A DNA stretch of 64,000 nt from Rhineura floridana (GCF_030035675.1 NC_084500.1:12831100-12895099), one strand, 5' to 3'. Positions 1 to 35,776 are shown, counted from the stretch's first letter. Notes: a model not told the origin generated them from the letters alone. Program-made: numbers and translations.

Positions 1-415
1 CCCTGTGAGGTAGCATAGACTGAGAGGCAGCGGCACAACATTGTATTCTAGAATCAATGGAGACTGAGTACTTGTTTTTTCTACATAGTCCATACACATT
101 CTAGCTCTGTTGCACGTTTCTTCTCCCTGAAAAGCGCTCCTTGAGAAACTGGTTTCATTCTGAAAATAAAAGTTGATTGCAGATTTATTCTGCATTGCCC
201 TGCAGTGTGTCCATTTGAAGAACAAGGAAAGAGATACAGGTAGTCCGGATAATGGGGGGGGGGTAGCCATACCTGCCCAATGACATTGTAGGTGGGCATG
301 CACCAAGAGCACAATCACCACTTCCTTCAGTTTGCCCCATCGCTGTTTTCATGTTACAGGAATCTGTCTTACACCAGTTTCCCCCCCATATCCTCTGCAA
401 CCGGATCCTTTTAAC
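1..415 (-). repeat. Unclassified dispersed repeat, copy A (cut by window edge)
   Basis: Read on the minus strand, this stretch aligns over about 400 bases with 2600-3010 on the plus strand. Shared blocks include AGTACTCAGTCTCCA, GAAACCAGTTTCTCAA, ATGCAGAAT/AATCTGCAAT and GGTGATTG followed by GCATGCCCA or ACATGCCCA. The family is not recognised; no coding motif or tRNA promoter boxes were seen. The copy continues past base 1, so its true end is unknown. Confidence 0.6.
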
Positions 416-542
416 TAAAGATGTCAGAGATTAAACCTGGGATGTTTCCCCTGCAAAGGATTTGCTCTATAGTAGCGGTTCCCACCCTTTCTGGTATGGC
501 AACCCCCAAATTTACTTGGTATGGTGACCTTTCAATTCATTG

Positions 543-1428
543 CAGGGGTTGCCAACCCATCACCTGTGGGCGCCCAGTTGCTCTTGAAGGCCTTCATTGG
601 TGTCCCAAGCAGGGCTCCCAGACTCGGAGCTTTTTTTTTTTTTAAGTAAGTCTCTATCCCTCCTAGAAGGTACGTTGTGGAGCAAAATGTGCAGGTACCC
701 TTCTAAGCGATTTCTGAGAAATTAGCCAGCCTGGCTGCTCCTGCCTGTCAGTGTTATTGGCCAATGAGGGAAGTCAGAGCTGTGATTCATATGTGAGTTG
801 TTTGGACACCAGGCAATCCTCTTTAATGCACTTTTTTCTATTTCTGACTCATTTTGTAGTCCTTGGAATCTCTGTATTTTGCCCTTCCTTTTCCCCTAGC
901 AACCAGGAGGCATCTTTCCTGTGCTGGGTTTGCCCGAGATCAGGTTGTGCCTAGAAGTTATTTTCCGTAAATACTACTACATAATAAGTGTGAATGAATG
1001 TTAAAGAATCCCCCCTCCCCTGAAAAGGCAAATGTGAAAACTTTGCAAAGAGGCTTAGGCATGTTTCCTGTTTTGCAGGAGCTATTGGTATACACGTCTA
1101 TTCATAAGTAAGTCATTTTGTGTCTAATGGGGCTTACTTCCAGGTAAGTGGGTACAGGACGGCAGCCTGGGGTTTGGTTTAGGATCGGCATTAAGGGAAA
1201 AAACAGGGTTCCTGTGATTTTAACAGCTGTATGGCAGGCAGAAATTCAACAGACCAAGACTTTTCTAGTATGAAAATACAATTAGGGGAAAAGCTTCACC
1301 ATGACTATTCTCTAATTTTGTGCTATGACACGCCCCCCGCCCATGGCAGCCATTGTGTGACTGGTGCCCCCAGCAGTCTCTCAAAATTTGAAATGTGCCC
1401 TCCAGTCCAACAAGGTTGGCGACCCCTG
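543..1428. mobile_element. Non-autonomous hAT DNA transposon, 886 bp
   Basis: The terminal inverted repeats are CAGGGGTTGCCAACC at the left and GGTTGGCGACCCCTG at the right, with one mismatch. The flanking 8-mers ATTCATTG (535-542) and ATTTATTG (1429-1436) match at 7 of 8, the length typical of hAT. No transposase coding was seen inside, so it is presumed non-autonomous. It lies within the left part of the older element at 473-2080. Confidence 0.75.
1080..1165 (+). repeat. Fragment of an 'ATGGGGCTTACTTCCAGGTAAGTG' type repeat
   Basis: Short interspersed repeat containing GGGGCTTACTTCCAGGTAAG. Related motifs (GACCCATTGAAAT, then an AATGAGTCTGCTTTGAGTA type block) occur at 5955-6018 and 21691-21812. 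The family is not identified. It lies inside the 886-bp hAT, so it may be part of that element. Confidence 0.3.
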
Positions 1429-1594
1429 ATTTATTGTCACATGAATTTTAGGTCTTTGGCAGCCATCAGTTTCATGCAAGTTTGCGTATTTTAAAACCAT
1501 TACATGAAGCATCCAAGCAAAAATTTACCTAATGCCCCTATTAATGTGGGATTTGTTGAAATATTTATAGCAATTACCAAGTTAATCATACCGG

Positions 1595-1743
1595 TTTATT
1601 TATTTATTTATTTATTGTACTTATATACCGCCCCATAGCCGATGCTCTCTGGGCGGTTTACAGTAACTAAAAACAAATATACAAATTTTAAAAACACATC
1701 TTTTAAAAACAATTTAAAACACAATTTAAAATTTAAAATAGTT
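1595..1743 (-). mobile_element. L2 LINE 3' end
   Basis: On the minus strand this reads A-rich sequence, then CCGCCCAGAGAGCATCGG, GGGCGGTATATAAGTAC and an (AATA)n tail (TTTATTTATTTATT on the plus strand). The same terminal block ends the L2 copies at 56888-56946 and 61574-61735. Only the 3' untranslated end is present. Confidence 0.7.
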
Positions 1744-1784
1744 AAGGATTCAAAGCAATAATTATTTTGCGTTTATGTATAGAC

Positions 1785-2035
1785 CCCGCATGGCCATACT
1801 ACCCTGAACTCGCCCGATCTCGTCTGATCTTGGAAGCTAAGCAGGGTCAGGCCTGGTTAGTACTTGGATGGGAGACCGCCTGGGAATACCGGGTGCCGTA
1901 GGCTTAGAGGAAGGCAATGGTAACTCACCTCTGAATACCTCTTACCATGAACACCCAATGAATATATCAACAAAAGATTCATAGGGTCGCCATAAGTTGT
2001 AATCAGCTTGAAGGCATATAACAAACAAAATAAAG
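1785..2035 (+). mobile_element. 5S rRNA-headed SINE with BovB-type tail
   Basis: Bases 1785-1903 are almost a complete 5S rRNA: GATCTCGTCTGATCTTGGAAG, GCTAAGCAGGGTC, GGTTAGTACTTGGATGGGAG and ACCGGGTGCCGTAGGCTT are recognisable. These carry the internal RNA polymerase III promoter. The next part (AGAGGAAGGCAATGGTAA, CACCTCTGAATA) and the tail (GGGTCGCCATAAGT ... CTTGAAGGCATATAACAA) match the body and tail of the tRNA-headed Sauria SINE at 5269-5501 and the BovB end at 53330-53373. It is therefore a retroposed SINE rather than a working 5S gene. Confidence 0.85.
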
Positions 2036-2599
2036 CCCGCACTTGCATGGGTTTCTTGACCCAGAGGTTGAGAAACACTGCTCTATACTACGACCACGCA
2101 ACCCCCCCCCCCGAATCTTCGCATTAGGGCAGGTAACTTATGAATGAGTAGGAAAAGGGACTGTTTATTCAACAAAGCCTTTTGCACGATTTCCCAGCAG
2201 TGTGACTCAATGTAGTAAATCACAGCCTTCGTGCTTGTGTGGGAGCCTTGCGTTTTAAATTGGCAATTACCTTTTCGGTTATTGTTTTGCTGTGCAACGG
2301 GGCCTAGAGGTGTACATTCATGAGCAAGGCCTCCGTCGTGCGATTGAGGTACCCCTGCAGCAAGAAGCCTTCCTTGCCCTGGAGAGCTCCTTTCCTTTGA
2401 AAGTGGCATATTAAGTTATTTTACTTTGTTTGCATATTTCCTGCCTTCCTGGCCAAAGTAGCACCTCGGGACCTGCATCCCCTCTGCATAGCAGAACACA
2501 GGGTGCTCACACACGAACTCACTTGTAGCACGAAAGTGTTGTTTTTCTCAGTCCAGAATCATTTCTGCTCATCTTCAACATGCTGCTTTCAATCTAGAT

Positions 2600-3010
2600 T
2601 GATTCTAGATCCTGCCGTCCATAATGGAGTGTGTGGTTACTTGATTTGCAGTTGAAAACCCTCCCCTTGACTGGTGTATCTACGCCTTTTCCTCTCTGCA
2701 CATGCCCCCAGGTTAATGAAGAAAGAAATGGTGATTGCAATCTTAGCACATGCCCAAAATACACCACTCTCCCCACTGCCTGGACTGCCTATATCTGTTT
2801 TAATCTGTTTTCAAGGGGACAAACTGTGGGGTAATGCAGAATTAATCTGCAATGGGCTTTTCATTTTGGAATGAAACCAGTTTCTCAATAAGTCATTTTT
2901 CTGGGACAAAAGTATGCGATAGATCTAGATTGTGCATGGGCTATGCAGAAAAAAACAAGTACTCAGTCTCCACTGATTGTAGAATAAAATGTTGAATGTA
3001 CTCAAGCTAC
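2600..3010 (+). repeat. Unclassified dispersed repeat, copy B
   Basis: This is the inverted partner of copy A at the left window edge. The best blocks are GGTGATTGCAATCTTAGCACATGC-type sequence near 2729, AATCTGCAAT near 2846, GAAACCAGTTTCTCAA near 2873 and AAACAAGTACTCAGTCTCCA near 2954. No open reading frame resembling a transposon protein was seen. Confidence 0.55.
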
Positions 3011-3150
3011 ACACCAAGGGAAAGATTAGGAAGAATAACATATGGATACTTTTGCAAGAACAGCAAAAGCTAATTTGAATCAGGGTAAATACCTCTGAAG
3101 AAGCAGAGTGTAGTTTTACTTTTTTCAAGTAAACAACACAGGCAAACAAA

Positions 3151-3362
3151 GGCTATCAATTCGCTGCTAGCCACAATGGCTAGGTACTGCCTCCACTGTT
3201 GCCTTGGAATACCAGTTGCTGGGAATCGCAAATGGGGAGAGTTGCTCTTGCACACAGGTCCTGCTTGCAGCTTCCCATTGGGGCATCTGGTTGGCCACTG
3301 TGAGAACAGGATGCTGGACTAGATGGACCCGTGGCCTGATCCATCAGGGCTCTTACTGTATT
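3151..3362 (+). mobile_element. LINE 3' end, CR1/L3-like ('GGACTAGATGGACC...' type)
   Basis: The end carries CCAGTTGCTGGGAATCGCA, CATCTGGTTGGCCACTGTG, ATGCTGGACTAGATGG and CCTGATCCATCAGGGCTCTT. The same end recurs at 9590, 19783 (minus), 25330 (minus), 45095, 45470 (minus) and 46938 (minus). Its clade cannot be fixed from the 3' end alone; CR1/L3 is my best guess. Confidence 0.5.
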
Positions 3363-3745
3363 TTTAATTGGGCGTGTTGAAGAGGAAATTTCAGCAGTGG
3401 TTGCTTGCCATGCTGCTGAACAGGCTCCATGTCAGTGGGGCAGTGGAATTTACTCTGGGTTTTAGTCCGAACTTTCAAAGAGCTCCTTGAAAGTTTGGAT
3501 TAAAACCTGGAGCAGATTCTACTACCCCACCTGCATGGAGCCACTGCTGCTGAAATTCCCTCTCCTGTACAACTATTAAAGGTGCATGAGACCTGCTCTC
3601 TTTTGCATCCAGTCACCTGAAAGTGACAGTGAAGACAGGAAGAGTACTGTAGTGGATTAGTGACACCTTCTGGATAAATCAGGAGCACACCTTTTCTTTT
3701 TTTTAAGAACACCACTGCCCTTGCTACGTTTGATCATATTTCTGA

Positions 3746-3905
3746 TTTTATTTTTATTTATTTATAAAGGTATTTCTATACCGCCCTCTTGCAAAACTTA
3801 GGGTGATGAACAGCAACATCAAAACATGCAAAAGCAATACAAAACACTGTGCAAAAAAGAGAGTCATTCTAAATAGCTGCAGAGGCCTGTTAGCACAAAA
3901 AAGTC
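3746..3905 (-). mobile_element. L2-like LINE 3' tail
   Basis: Contains TTTATTTATTTATAAAGG and TTCTATACCGCCCTCTTGC followed by A-rich sequence, the usual reversed L2 end. No coding part remains. Confidence 0.5.
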
Positions 3906-4094
3906 TTCGAGAGACACCTCAAAGTCACAAGTGAGGATGGCTGCCAAACCTCTGCTAGAAGAGTATTTAACTGGCAACACTTAATGCCCGACTTCTGGTT
4001 GAGGTCAGTTGGGCTTCTGTAACCCGCGCAAAATAAAATAAATTTCTAATGCAATACATTTAATTACATTTATTTAATTATTTATTGGGGTTCA

Positions 4095-4145
4095 TTCATC
4101 AGATTCTCAAAGGGGTCTGTGACCCAAAAAAGGTTAAGAACCACT
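4095..4145. mobile_element. hAT (Charlie-like) terminal fragment
   Basis: The sequence ends in GGTTAAGAACCACTG; its reverse complement begins CAGTGGTTCTTAACC and continues TTTTTTGGGTCACAGACCCC, a known style of Charlie/hAT terminus. The other end was not found. Confidence 0.5.
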
Positions 4146-4972
4146 GATTTAAATAAAAAGTATTGATGGTTATTGTATCCTTCACGGGAGATTATATTTT
4201 TTTCCCCTCCTCTCGTTCACTTTCGGTTTTCCTGTTTTTCTTTTTTCTTTGTCAAATTTTGAATAATAATCATCATAAACAGAATGAAAGGGGCTAGATG
4301 GCATTTCTGTCACTGTTTTTGAAAGCAGGGAGCCAATCCAGCCAATGGGGAGCACTTTCTAATCTCTACTGATTTCAGAGGAAGAGACTCAAACCTGAGT
4401 GCAAGCCTTTCCTTGGAGTCAAAGGGATGTATGTGTGGCGTCTCTGTGTGAGGAAAGGACTTCAGTTTGGCAGGATCGTGGCCACTGTATTTAAAGCTCA
4501 CGCAGCTGTAGCATAACATTGAGAGGCTGCACATTATGCAAAAGAGAATGATCAGTAATACCGCATTGTGAAGGCAAAATTGCAGCTTTTAGGCAAATAG
4601 ATGGTTGCAAATCCATTTTATATACCCAGCATTTTGCTTTCTCTAGCGGCACACTCATTGACTGGTGCCTAATGTGGAGTGTAAGGGGTGGAGGTAAACA
4701 CAAGGAACGGGGGGGAAAGGGCGGGGAGACAATTTAAGGGGCAATAGTGGAATAACAAAATATTTAATGTAGCAGAGAATAATTGAAGGCTAAGCAGAAG
4801 GACAGTGGATGAAATGGGGTGGTTAATTTGAAATTCACAGCATTCCCCCCTCCCCCCCAAAAATGGAAGCTTATGTTCCAAATTTCGAGGCTATTAAATG
4901 CATATAATGTGTTATGCAGATTGAGGCGCTTGAAAGAAGGATTGACGGTTATCATATGTTTGAGCCTCTACA

Positions 4973-5035
4973 TTAGCCTTTGCCAACCAGGTGCCCTCCA
5001 GATGTTTTGAGCTACAACTTTCATCAACCCCAGCG
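4973..5035. mobile_element. Half copy of palindromic hAT MITE
   Basis: GCCTTTGCCAACCAGGTGCC, CTCCAGATGTTTTGAGCTAC and AACTTTCATCAACCCCAGC form one arm of the palindromic MITE seen complete at 6406-6543. Confidence 0.5.
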
Positions 5036-5083
5036 AACAATATGTAGCTGTTGCAAGTGCTTGGGCTTGCTTATAGGCTGAAT

Positions 5084-5791
5084 CAGTGGTGGCTGGTGCC
5101 CATTGGGACAGATGGGGCGGAGGTCACAGATGCCAGCAGTAGCTGGCGCCAGAGCCAATGACAGGCAGAGCCACCTGAATCTAGTTTTGCCCCCATCCTC
5201 CTCCCTCCTGAGTTCTACAAAGGCAACAGTGAAACTGTGGGCATGTAGTACATAGGTAATGTGTGTAAGAGAGCCAGTGTGGTGTAGCGGTTAAGATGTT
5301 GGACTACAACCTGGGAGACCAGGGTTTGAATCCCCACACAGCCATGAAGCTCACTGGGTGACCTTGGGCCAGCCACTGCCTCTCAGCCTCAGAGGAAGGC
5401 AATGGTAAGCCACCTCTGAATACTGCTTACCATGAAAACGCTATTCAAAGGGTCGCCATAAGTCGGAATCGACTTGAAGGCAGTCCATTTCCATTTTCAA
5501 GGTGTGTCAGGAGAGACATCCCCGCCCCGTTTCTGATGTGTACAGCAATGTACAAATGCATCTGGAAACGCAGAGGGGGGAAATAACCTCCCTGAGTTTT
5601 AAGCTGCTACTGTGTACATACTTACAGTCTTGGTGTTACCTGTTGTAGAATTCAGCAGGGAGGAGGAAGATGGGACAAAACTAGAACGAGATGGCTCTGC
5701 CTGTCAGTGGCTCTGGCGCCACCTACTGTTGGTCTCCCTGCCTTCCGCCCCACTGGATCCAATGGTCGCCAGACACCCATTACAGTCACTG
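5084..5791. mobile_element. Foldback hAT-like element split by a Sauria SINE
   Basis: The left arm begins CAGTGGTGGCTGGTGCCC and runs through CTGGCGCCAGAGCCA to about 5230. The right arm (5617-5791) is its diverged inverted copy: TTGTAGAATTCAGCAGGGAGG, then GGCTCTGGCGCCACCTACTG. A related arm occurs at 10530-10676. Arms of about 150 bases mark a foldback element. The right terminus is eroded and no target duplication could be confirmed. Confidence 0.5.
5269..5501 (+). mobile_element. Sauria-type SINE (tRNA head, BovB tail)
   Basis: The tRNA-like head has an A-box-like GTGTAGCGGTTAAGATG and a B-box-like GGTTTGAATCC. Next come CATGAAGCTCACTGGGTGACC, CAGAGGAAGGCAATGG and the BovB-like tail GGGTCGCCATAAGTCGG with ATCGACTTGAAGGCA. 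It sits between the two arms of the foldback element at 5084-5791, so it inserted later. Confidence 0.85.
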
Positions 5792-6018
5792 TAATAAATA
5801 TGTTATAGTGATTAACTGCATCCTGCCACGATCAAGAACAAACTTGTCTGAAGTGCTGTCCGATGCTTTAAAAATCCCACCCCCTTCTCTGTGAAGCTGT
5901 GTGGCTTCCGTGAACATGTATAAGAATGTAATATCTCTGTTAGCCTTTATATAGATGGGGTCATATCCAACTAAGTTCTGTTCAGAATAGACCCATTGAA
6001 ATTAATGGATCAATGTTA

Positions 6019-6262
6019 GTCAGTGTGGTGTAATGGTTAGAGTGTCGGACTATGACCTGGGAGTCGCAGGGTTCCTGTCCCCACTCAGCCATGAAGCTCA
6101 CTGGATGACCTTGGGCCAGTCACTGTCTCTCAGCCTAACCTACCTCACAGGGTTGTTGTGAGGATAAAATGGAGAGGAGAGAACCACGTACACCACTTTG
6201 AGCTCCTTGGAAGAAAGGTGGTATATAAATGTAATAAATAAATAATAATAAATAAATAATTT
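6019..6262 (+). mobile_element. tRNA-headed SINE with L2-like tail
   Basis: The head is GTGTGGTGTAATGGTTAGAG with B-box-like AGGGTTCCTGTCC, and the body is CATGAAGCTCACTGGATGACC, CTCTCAGCCTAACCTACC and GGGTTGTTGTGAGGATAAAATG. The tail GAGCTCCTTGGAAGAAAGG, TATATAAATGTAATAAATAA resembles an L2 3' end. This head is shared with the Sauria SINE, while the tail is different. Confidence 0.8.
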
Positions 6263-6405
6263 CAGTGGTTCTACACTGAGGATGACCAATGCTGGATTAC
6301 AATCCATGATTTTTAAAGCATCAAGCAGCTCTTTGGGAAAGGTTGCTTTGGATTATTTATTTATTTAACAAAATGTATACTGTATTCCTCTTGATTGTAA
6401 TAGAG

Positions 6406-6543
6406 CAGCCTTTCCCAACCAGTGTGCCTCCAGATGTTGTTGGACCACAATTCCCATCTTTCCTGACCATTGGCAAAGCTGGCTGAGGCTGATGGGAGTT
6501 GTGGTCCAACAACATCTGGAGGCACACTGGATGGGAAAGGCTG
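6406..6543. mobile_element. Palindromic hAT MITE, 138 bp
   Basis: The ends are CAGCCTTTCCCAACCAGTG and its inverted copy CACTGG(A)TGGGAAAGGCTG; almost the whole element folds on itself. The flanking 8-mers TAATAGAG (6398-6405) and TAACAGAG (6544-6551) match at 7 of 8. About ten near-full and several half copies occur in the window. Confidence 0.8.
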
Positions 6544-6662
6544 TAACAGAGCCTCACAGCACAGCAGTTGACAAAAGGTGAACGCAAAATATTTTGCTAT
6601 AAGAATTTAATATCTCTGAGATATTTATATATATTTATGCACAAGTGTTACTATGGTCACAG

Positions 6663-6803
6663 CCACGCCATACATTTAAAGCATCTGCCTTCCCTAAACA
6701 ACTCTGGGAACTGTAGTTTACTCCCCAGCTACAATTCCCAGCAACCTTAACAAACTACAGTTCCCACGATCCGTTGGGGGTAGCCATGTGCTTCAAATGT
6801 GTT
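6663..6803. mobile_element. Palindromic MITE of a second family ('CCATACATTTAAAGCA')
   Basis: The left end GCCACGCCATACATTTAAAG and the right end GCTTCAAATGTG are inverted, with GGGAACTGTAGTTTAC and ACAAACTACAGTTCCC as inner arms. Related copies are at 19159-19476, 22735/23030 and 48640-48800. Confidence 0.6.
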
Positions 6804-6844
6804 TTATTGACAGAACCTCTCAACAGCTAGCTAGATATGAACCT

Positions 6845-6862
6845 AGCCTAGGGGGCGCTCTA
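6845..6862 (+). promoter_or_regulatory. CTCF-like motif
   Basis: AGCCTAGGGGGCGCTC resembles the core of the CTCF site (a CC..AGGGGGCGC pattern). It lies about 210 bases upstream of the HEATR6 start codon. A motif match alone does not show binding. Confidence 0.25.
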
Positions 6863-6959
6863 GGAGGAGGTCCAGCGCTTGCCAAGAGAAGACAATTGAA
6901 AGCAACTTCCAATAGTAGAGCGGGAGGGGTTTTTTTATCACAGAGATGCTGAAACCTAG

Positions 6960-7070
6960 AGCGGCCACCCTCAGCGACTCAAGCATGGCTAATGGCGGCG
7001 TTCAATTCTTTAGCGGAACTTCCGGCCGCGCGGTCCCGTTGCCAGGGCGACGGGCAGCCGAGCTGGTAAA
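6960..7070 (+). promoter_or_regulatory. HEATR6: HEATR6 promoter region, GC-rich, no TATA box seen
   Basis: The stretch just before the start codon is GC-rich with many CpG and continues into exon 1. It has an ETS/GABP-like ACTTCCGG (7018-7025), an RFX X-box-like GTTGCC...GGGCGAC (7038-7051), and two YY1-like ATGGCGGC sites (at 6992-7000 and over the start codon, 7067-7077). This pattern suits a widely expressed gene. The transcription start is probably within 6980-7060, but this is inferred. Confidence 0.55.
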
Positions 7071-33677
<26,607 letters not shown>

Positions 33678-33975
33678 GGGAGGTGGCATAAGCAGAGGGC
33701 GTATCGGAGGGTGTCCCGAAAAGCAGTTGGCCATTGGCAGCATTAAATTGCCTTAAGCCTTCCCATGGAGGACTTAGTCCTTGCTGTTTGGGCCCCTTGG
33801 AAGCAGCAACAGCAGCAGTATGGGGCGAGTAAGGTCAAGTCCTTTTCCGTGCTCCAGCAAGTGATTTTTTTAAACATATCACAGGCAGACTTTCAGGTTA
33901 CAAAGAACTCTTTCCCAAGTGGGGTACACAATAGTGCGAGATATAGGCGTTAATAAAACAGAGAGAAGAAAAAAA
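33678..33975 (+). other. HEATR6: HEATR6 probable 3' untranslated region
   Basis: The first canonical poly(A) signal after the stop is AATAAA at 33952-33957; a second is at 34036-34041. A transcript end near 33975 is inferred. The stretch 33976-34507 is AT-rich with no recognised feature. Confidence 0.5.
33952..33957 (+). terminator. HEATR6: Poly(A) signal AATAAA
   Basis: First AATAAA downstream of the HEATR6 stop codon, 275 bases beyond it. Confidence 0.5.
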
Positions 33976-34515
33976 TTAAGTTTCCAATACGACCAATACA
34001 AAGGGAAATTAAATGCTCAACGCAGATTCAAATCAAATAAAGTGCCTGGTAAGTAAGATTCTCTAATAAGTCACCACTCAGTTCCAATGAAAAATAAATG
34101 GGTCCCCTGCTTAAATAAATGATTGTTATTTATAGCCTTACTTTTTTCCTTCCCTCATATGTTGATGCAGTTATCTTAATTTATTGGATGTTTGTGATTT
34201 TTAAATTGACACTTACAGTGCCTGGGATGCAGGGCAATTAATAAATTTAATAAATACATTCATATAAAGAAGTGAATGAACAAAATAATCCCTCCTCTCC
34301 CAATCTGAGGATTAAGAAAGTGTGTGAAAGGGGGCCCTCCTCTAACTCCCATCGTGTCATGGACGTGGCTTGACCCATTTCCAGGTCGACATTCCTGCTT
34401 GTCACAGTGAGAAATAGACTGAGGCTAGTTGGGGAGCCGTCAGTTCCATCGCACCCCCATCAATTTCCTCACTATTTGAATCTTATCATAAGACAGATGT
34501 TTGTGTTCTTGGTGT

Positions 34516-34940
34516 CAGGGCTGTGGAGTCGCTACGCCAAACCTTCGACTCCGACTCCTCTATTTTTCTACTGTCTGACTCCGACTCCACCCAAAATTGC
34601 ATCCAACTCCACAGCCCTGGAAAGGGCTGTAAATGTCTTTTTAAATTGGAAGCTCTCATAGGAGCATTTTTATCGCTGCCTGAATATGCGCTGATCTTGG
34701 CATCACAGCATTTGTCTTCATCTGGGTCCTGTGTCACGCACTGACACACAAAATGTTTTCCATCTTGAGTTATGGTGAAATGCTCAACTACAGCTGACTT
34801 CATGGGAAGCTTCTTTGACATTTTGAATTTATATTTTTAAAAAATTGTCAATCAAAATTTATTTTGAAGCCGGAGTCAGTACATTTCTACTGACTCTGAC
34901 TCCACCCAAAATTGCTTCCGACTCCGACTCCACAGCCCTG
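34516..34940 (-). mobile_element. hAT element 'CAGGGCTGTGGAGTCGG', copy 3, with BED-finger fragment
   Basis: The outer ends CAGGGCTGTGGAGTCG and GACTCCACAGCCCTG are flanked by CTTGGTGT (34508-34515) and CTTGGTGC (34941-34948), 7/8 identical. Read on the minus strand: 5' end, a transposase start, then a second copy of the 5' end joined to the 3' end (34516-34619). The 425-base element is thus an internally deleted and rearranged derivative of an autonomous hAT. Confidence 0.85.
34620..34821 (-). pseudogene. hAT transposase N-terminal fragment with BED zinc finger
   Basis: From the ATG at 34821 the minus strand reads MSKKLPMKSAVVEHFTI, then KHFVCQC, DKCCDAKI and RASNLKRHLQ. The aromatic residue, the cysteines and the terminal LKRH suit a BED finger, the DNA-binding start of hAT transposases. 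The reading then enters the repeated terminus, so the catalytic RNase H-like domain is absent and the product cannot transpose. Confidence 0.75.
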
Positions 34941-35776
34941 CTTGGTGCTAAGGAATTGTAGGGAAAGTGTTCCACTTTCAGAATTTTCTAGCAATTGGGA
35001 TGGATAAATTATGACTCTGTTCAGTCATCACACCAAATCATGGTTTAGAGAAGCTTAACTATTAAAACATGCAATTATAAAATTCCAAAGGGGGGGAAAA
35101 AGGGTTACAAAATGGCTAGGGTCAGTTTATCTTGTATTTCTTAACCCCATTTTATTGCATTTTATTCTTCTGTATATTAGGATAATCTCAAATGAGAGTT
35201 TTATGTCTATATTTTATGCTGGTCATTGACCGTAACAATAAAGATTTGATTTGAAGCTTAACTATGGTTTGGAATGAATTAACAAAATTACTGCTGGCTC
35301 TTCTCCTCCAGGACTATGGATTTGAAGTAAACTTGTGAAACAGAAACTATTGCTTGTCTGTTGAATGTTTTCAATGCTCTGGCTATAGTTTGTGTTCTAA
35401 ACTAAGATTGGCACAAGCCGTGGTTGGGTGTGTGATCTTTGAACTGAGCCAAAATACATCCATTTTAAGCTTTCTTCCTCTTCTTTATCGTTTAGAACTA
35501 CCATAATTTATATATTGCAGATTTGCCCTTAAGGGGACCTTGTGTGATTTCCATTTTGCCAGAATGAATTATTTGTTATCTAATAGTGTCTGTATTGATT
35601 AACCCCTGCTGCTTGTTCTGGGAGTAGAGCAGATAGGTCCAGGTAAACAGCCTAACAATGCAACGTCCCCACCCCACAATTCCCAACATCTAAGCCAGAA
35701 GGAAAATTGTATGACACACAACTTTTTTTTTTTTTAACAATTCTGGTTTCTCTAAATTGCCTCACTTGCTCTTTCT

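Larger units (their letters stand above)
473..2080. mobile_element. Putative old hAT element with nested insertions
   Basis: The left end (TAGCGGTTCCCACC) and the reverse complement of the right end (CAGTGTTTCTCAACC) form imperfect hAT-type inverted ends. The flanking 8-mers are CTCTATAG (465-472) and CTCTATAC (2081-2088), a 7/8 match as expected for an old hAT target duplication. The interior holds a second hAT (543-1428), an L2 tail and a 5S-headed SINE. The ends match only about 12 of 16 bases, so the call is moderate. Confidence 0.45.

Noticed and set aside
1785-1903. A 5S ribosomal RNA gene
   Set aside because: It is followed by a SINE body and BovB-type tail and has internal changes, so it is a SINE head.
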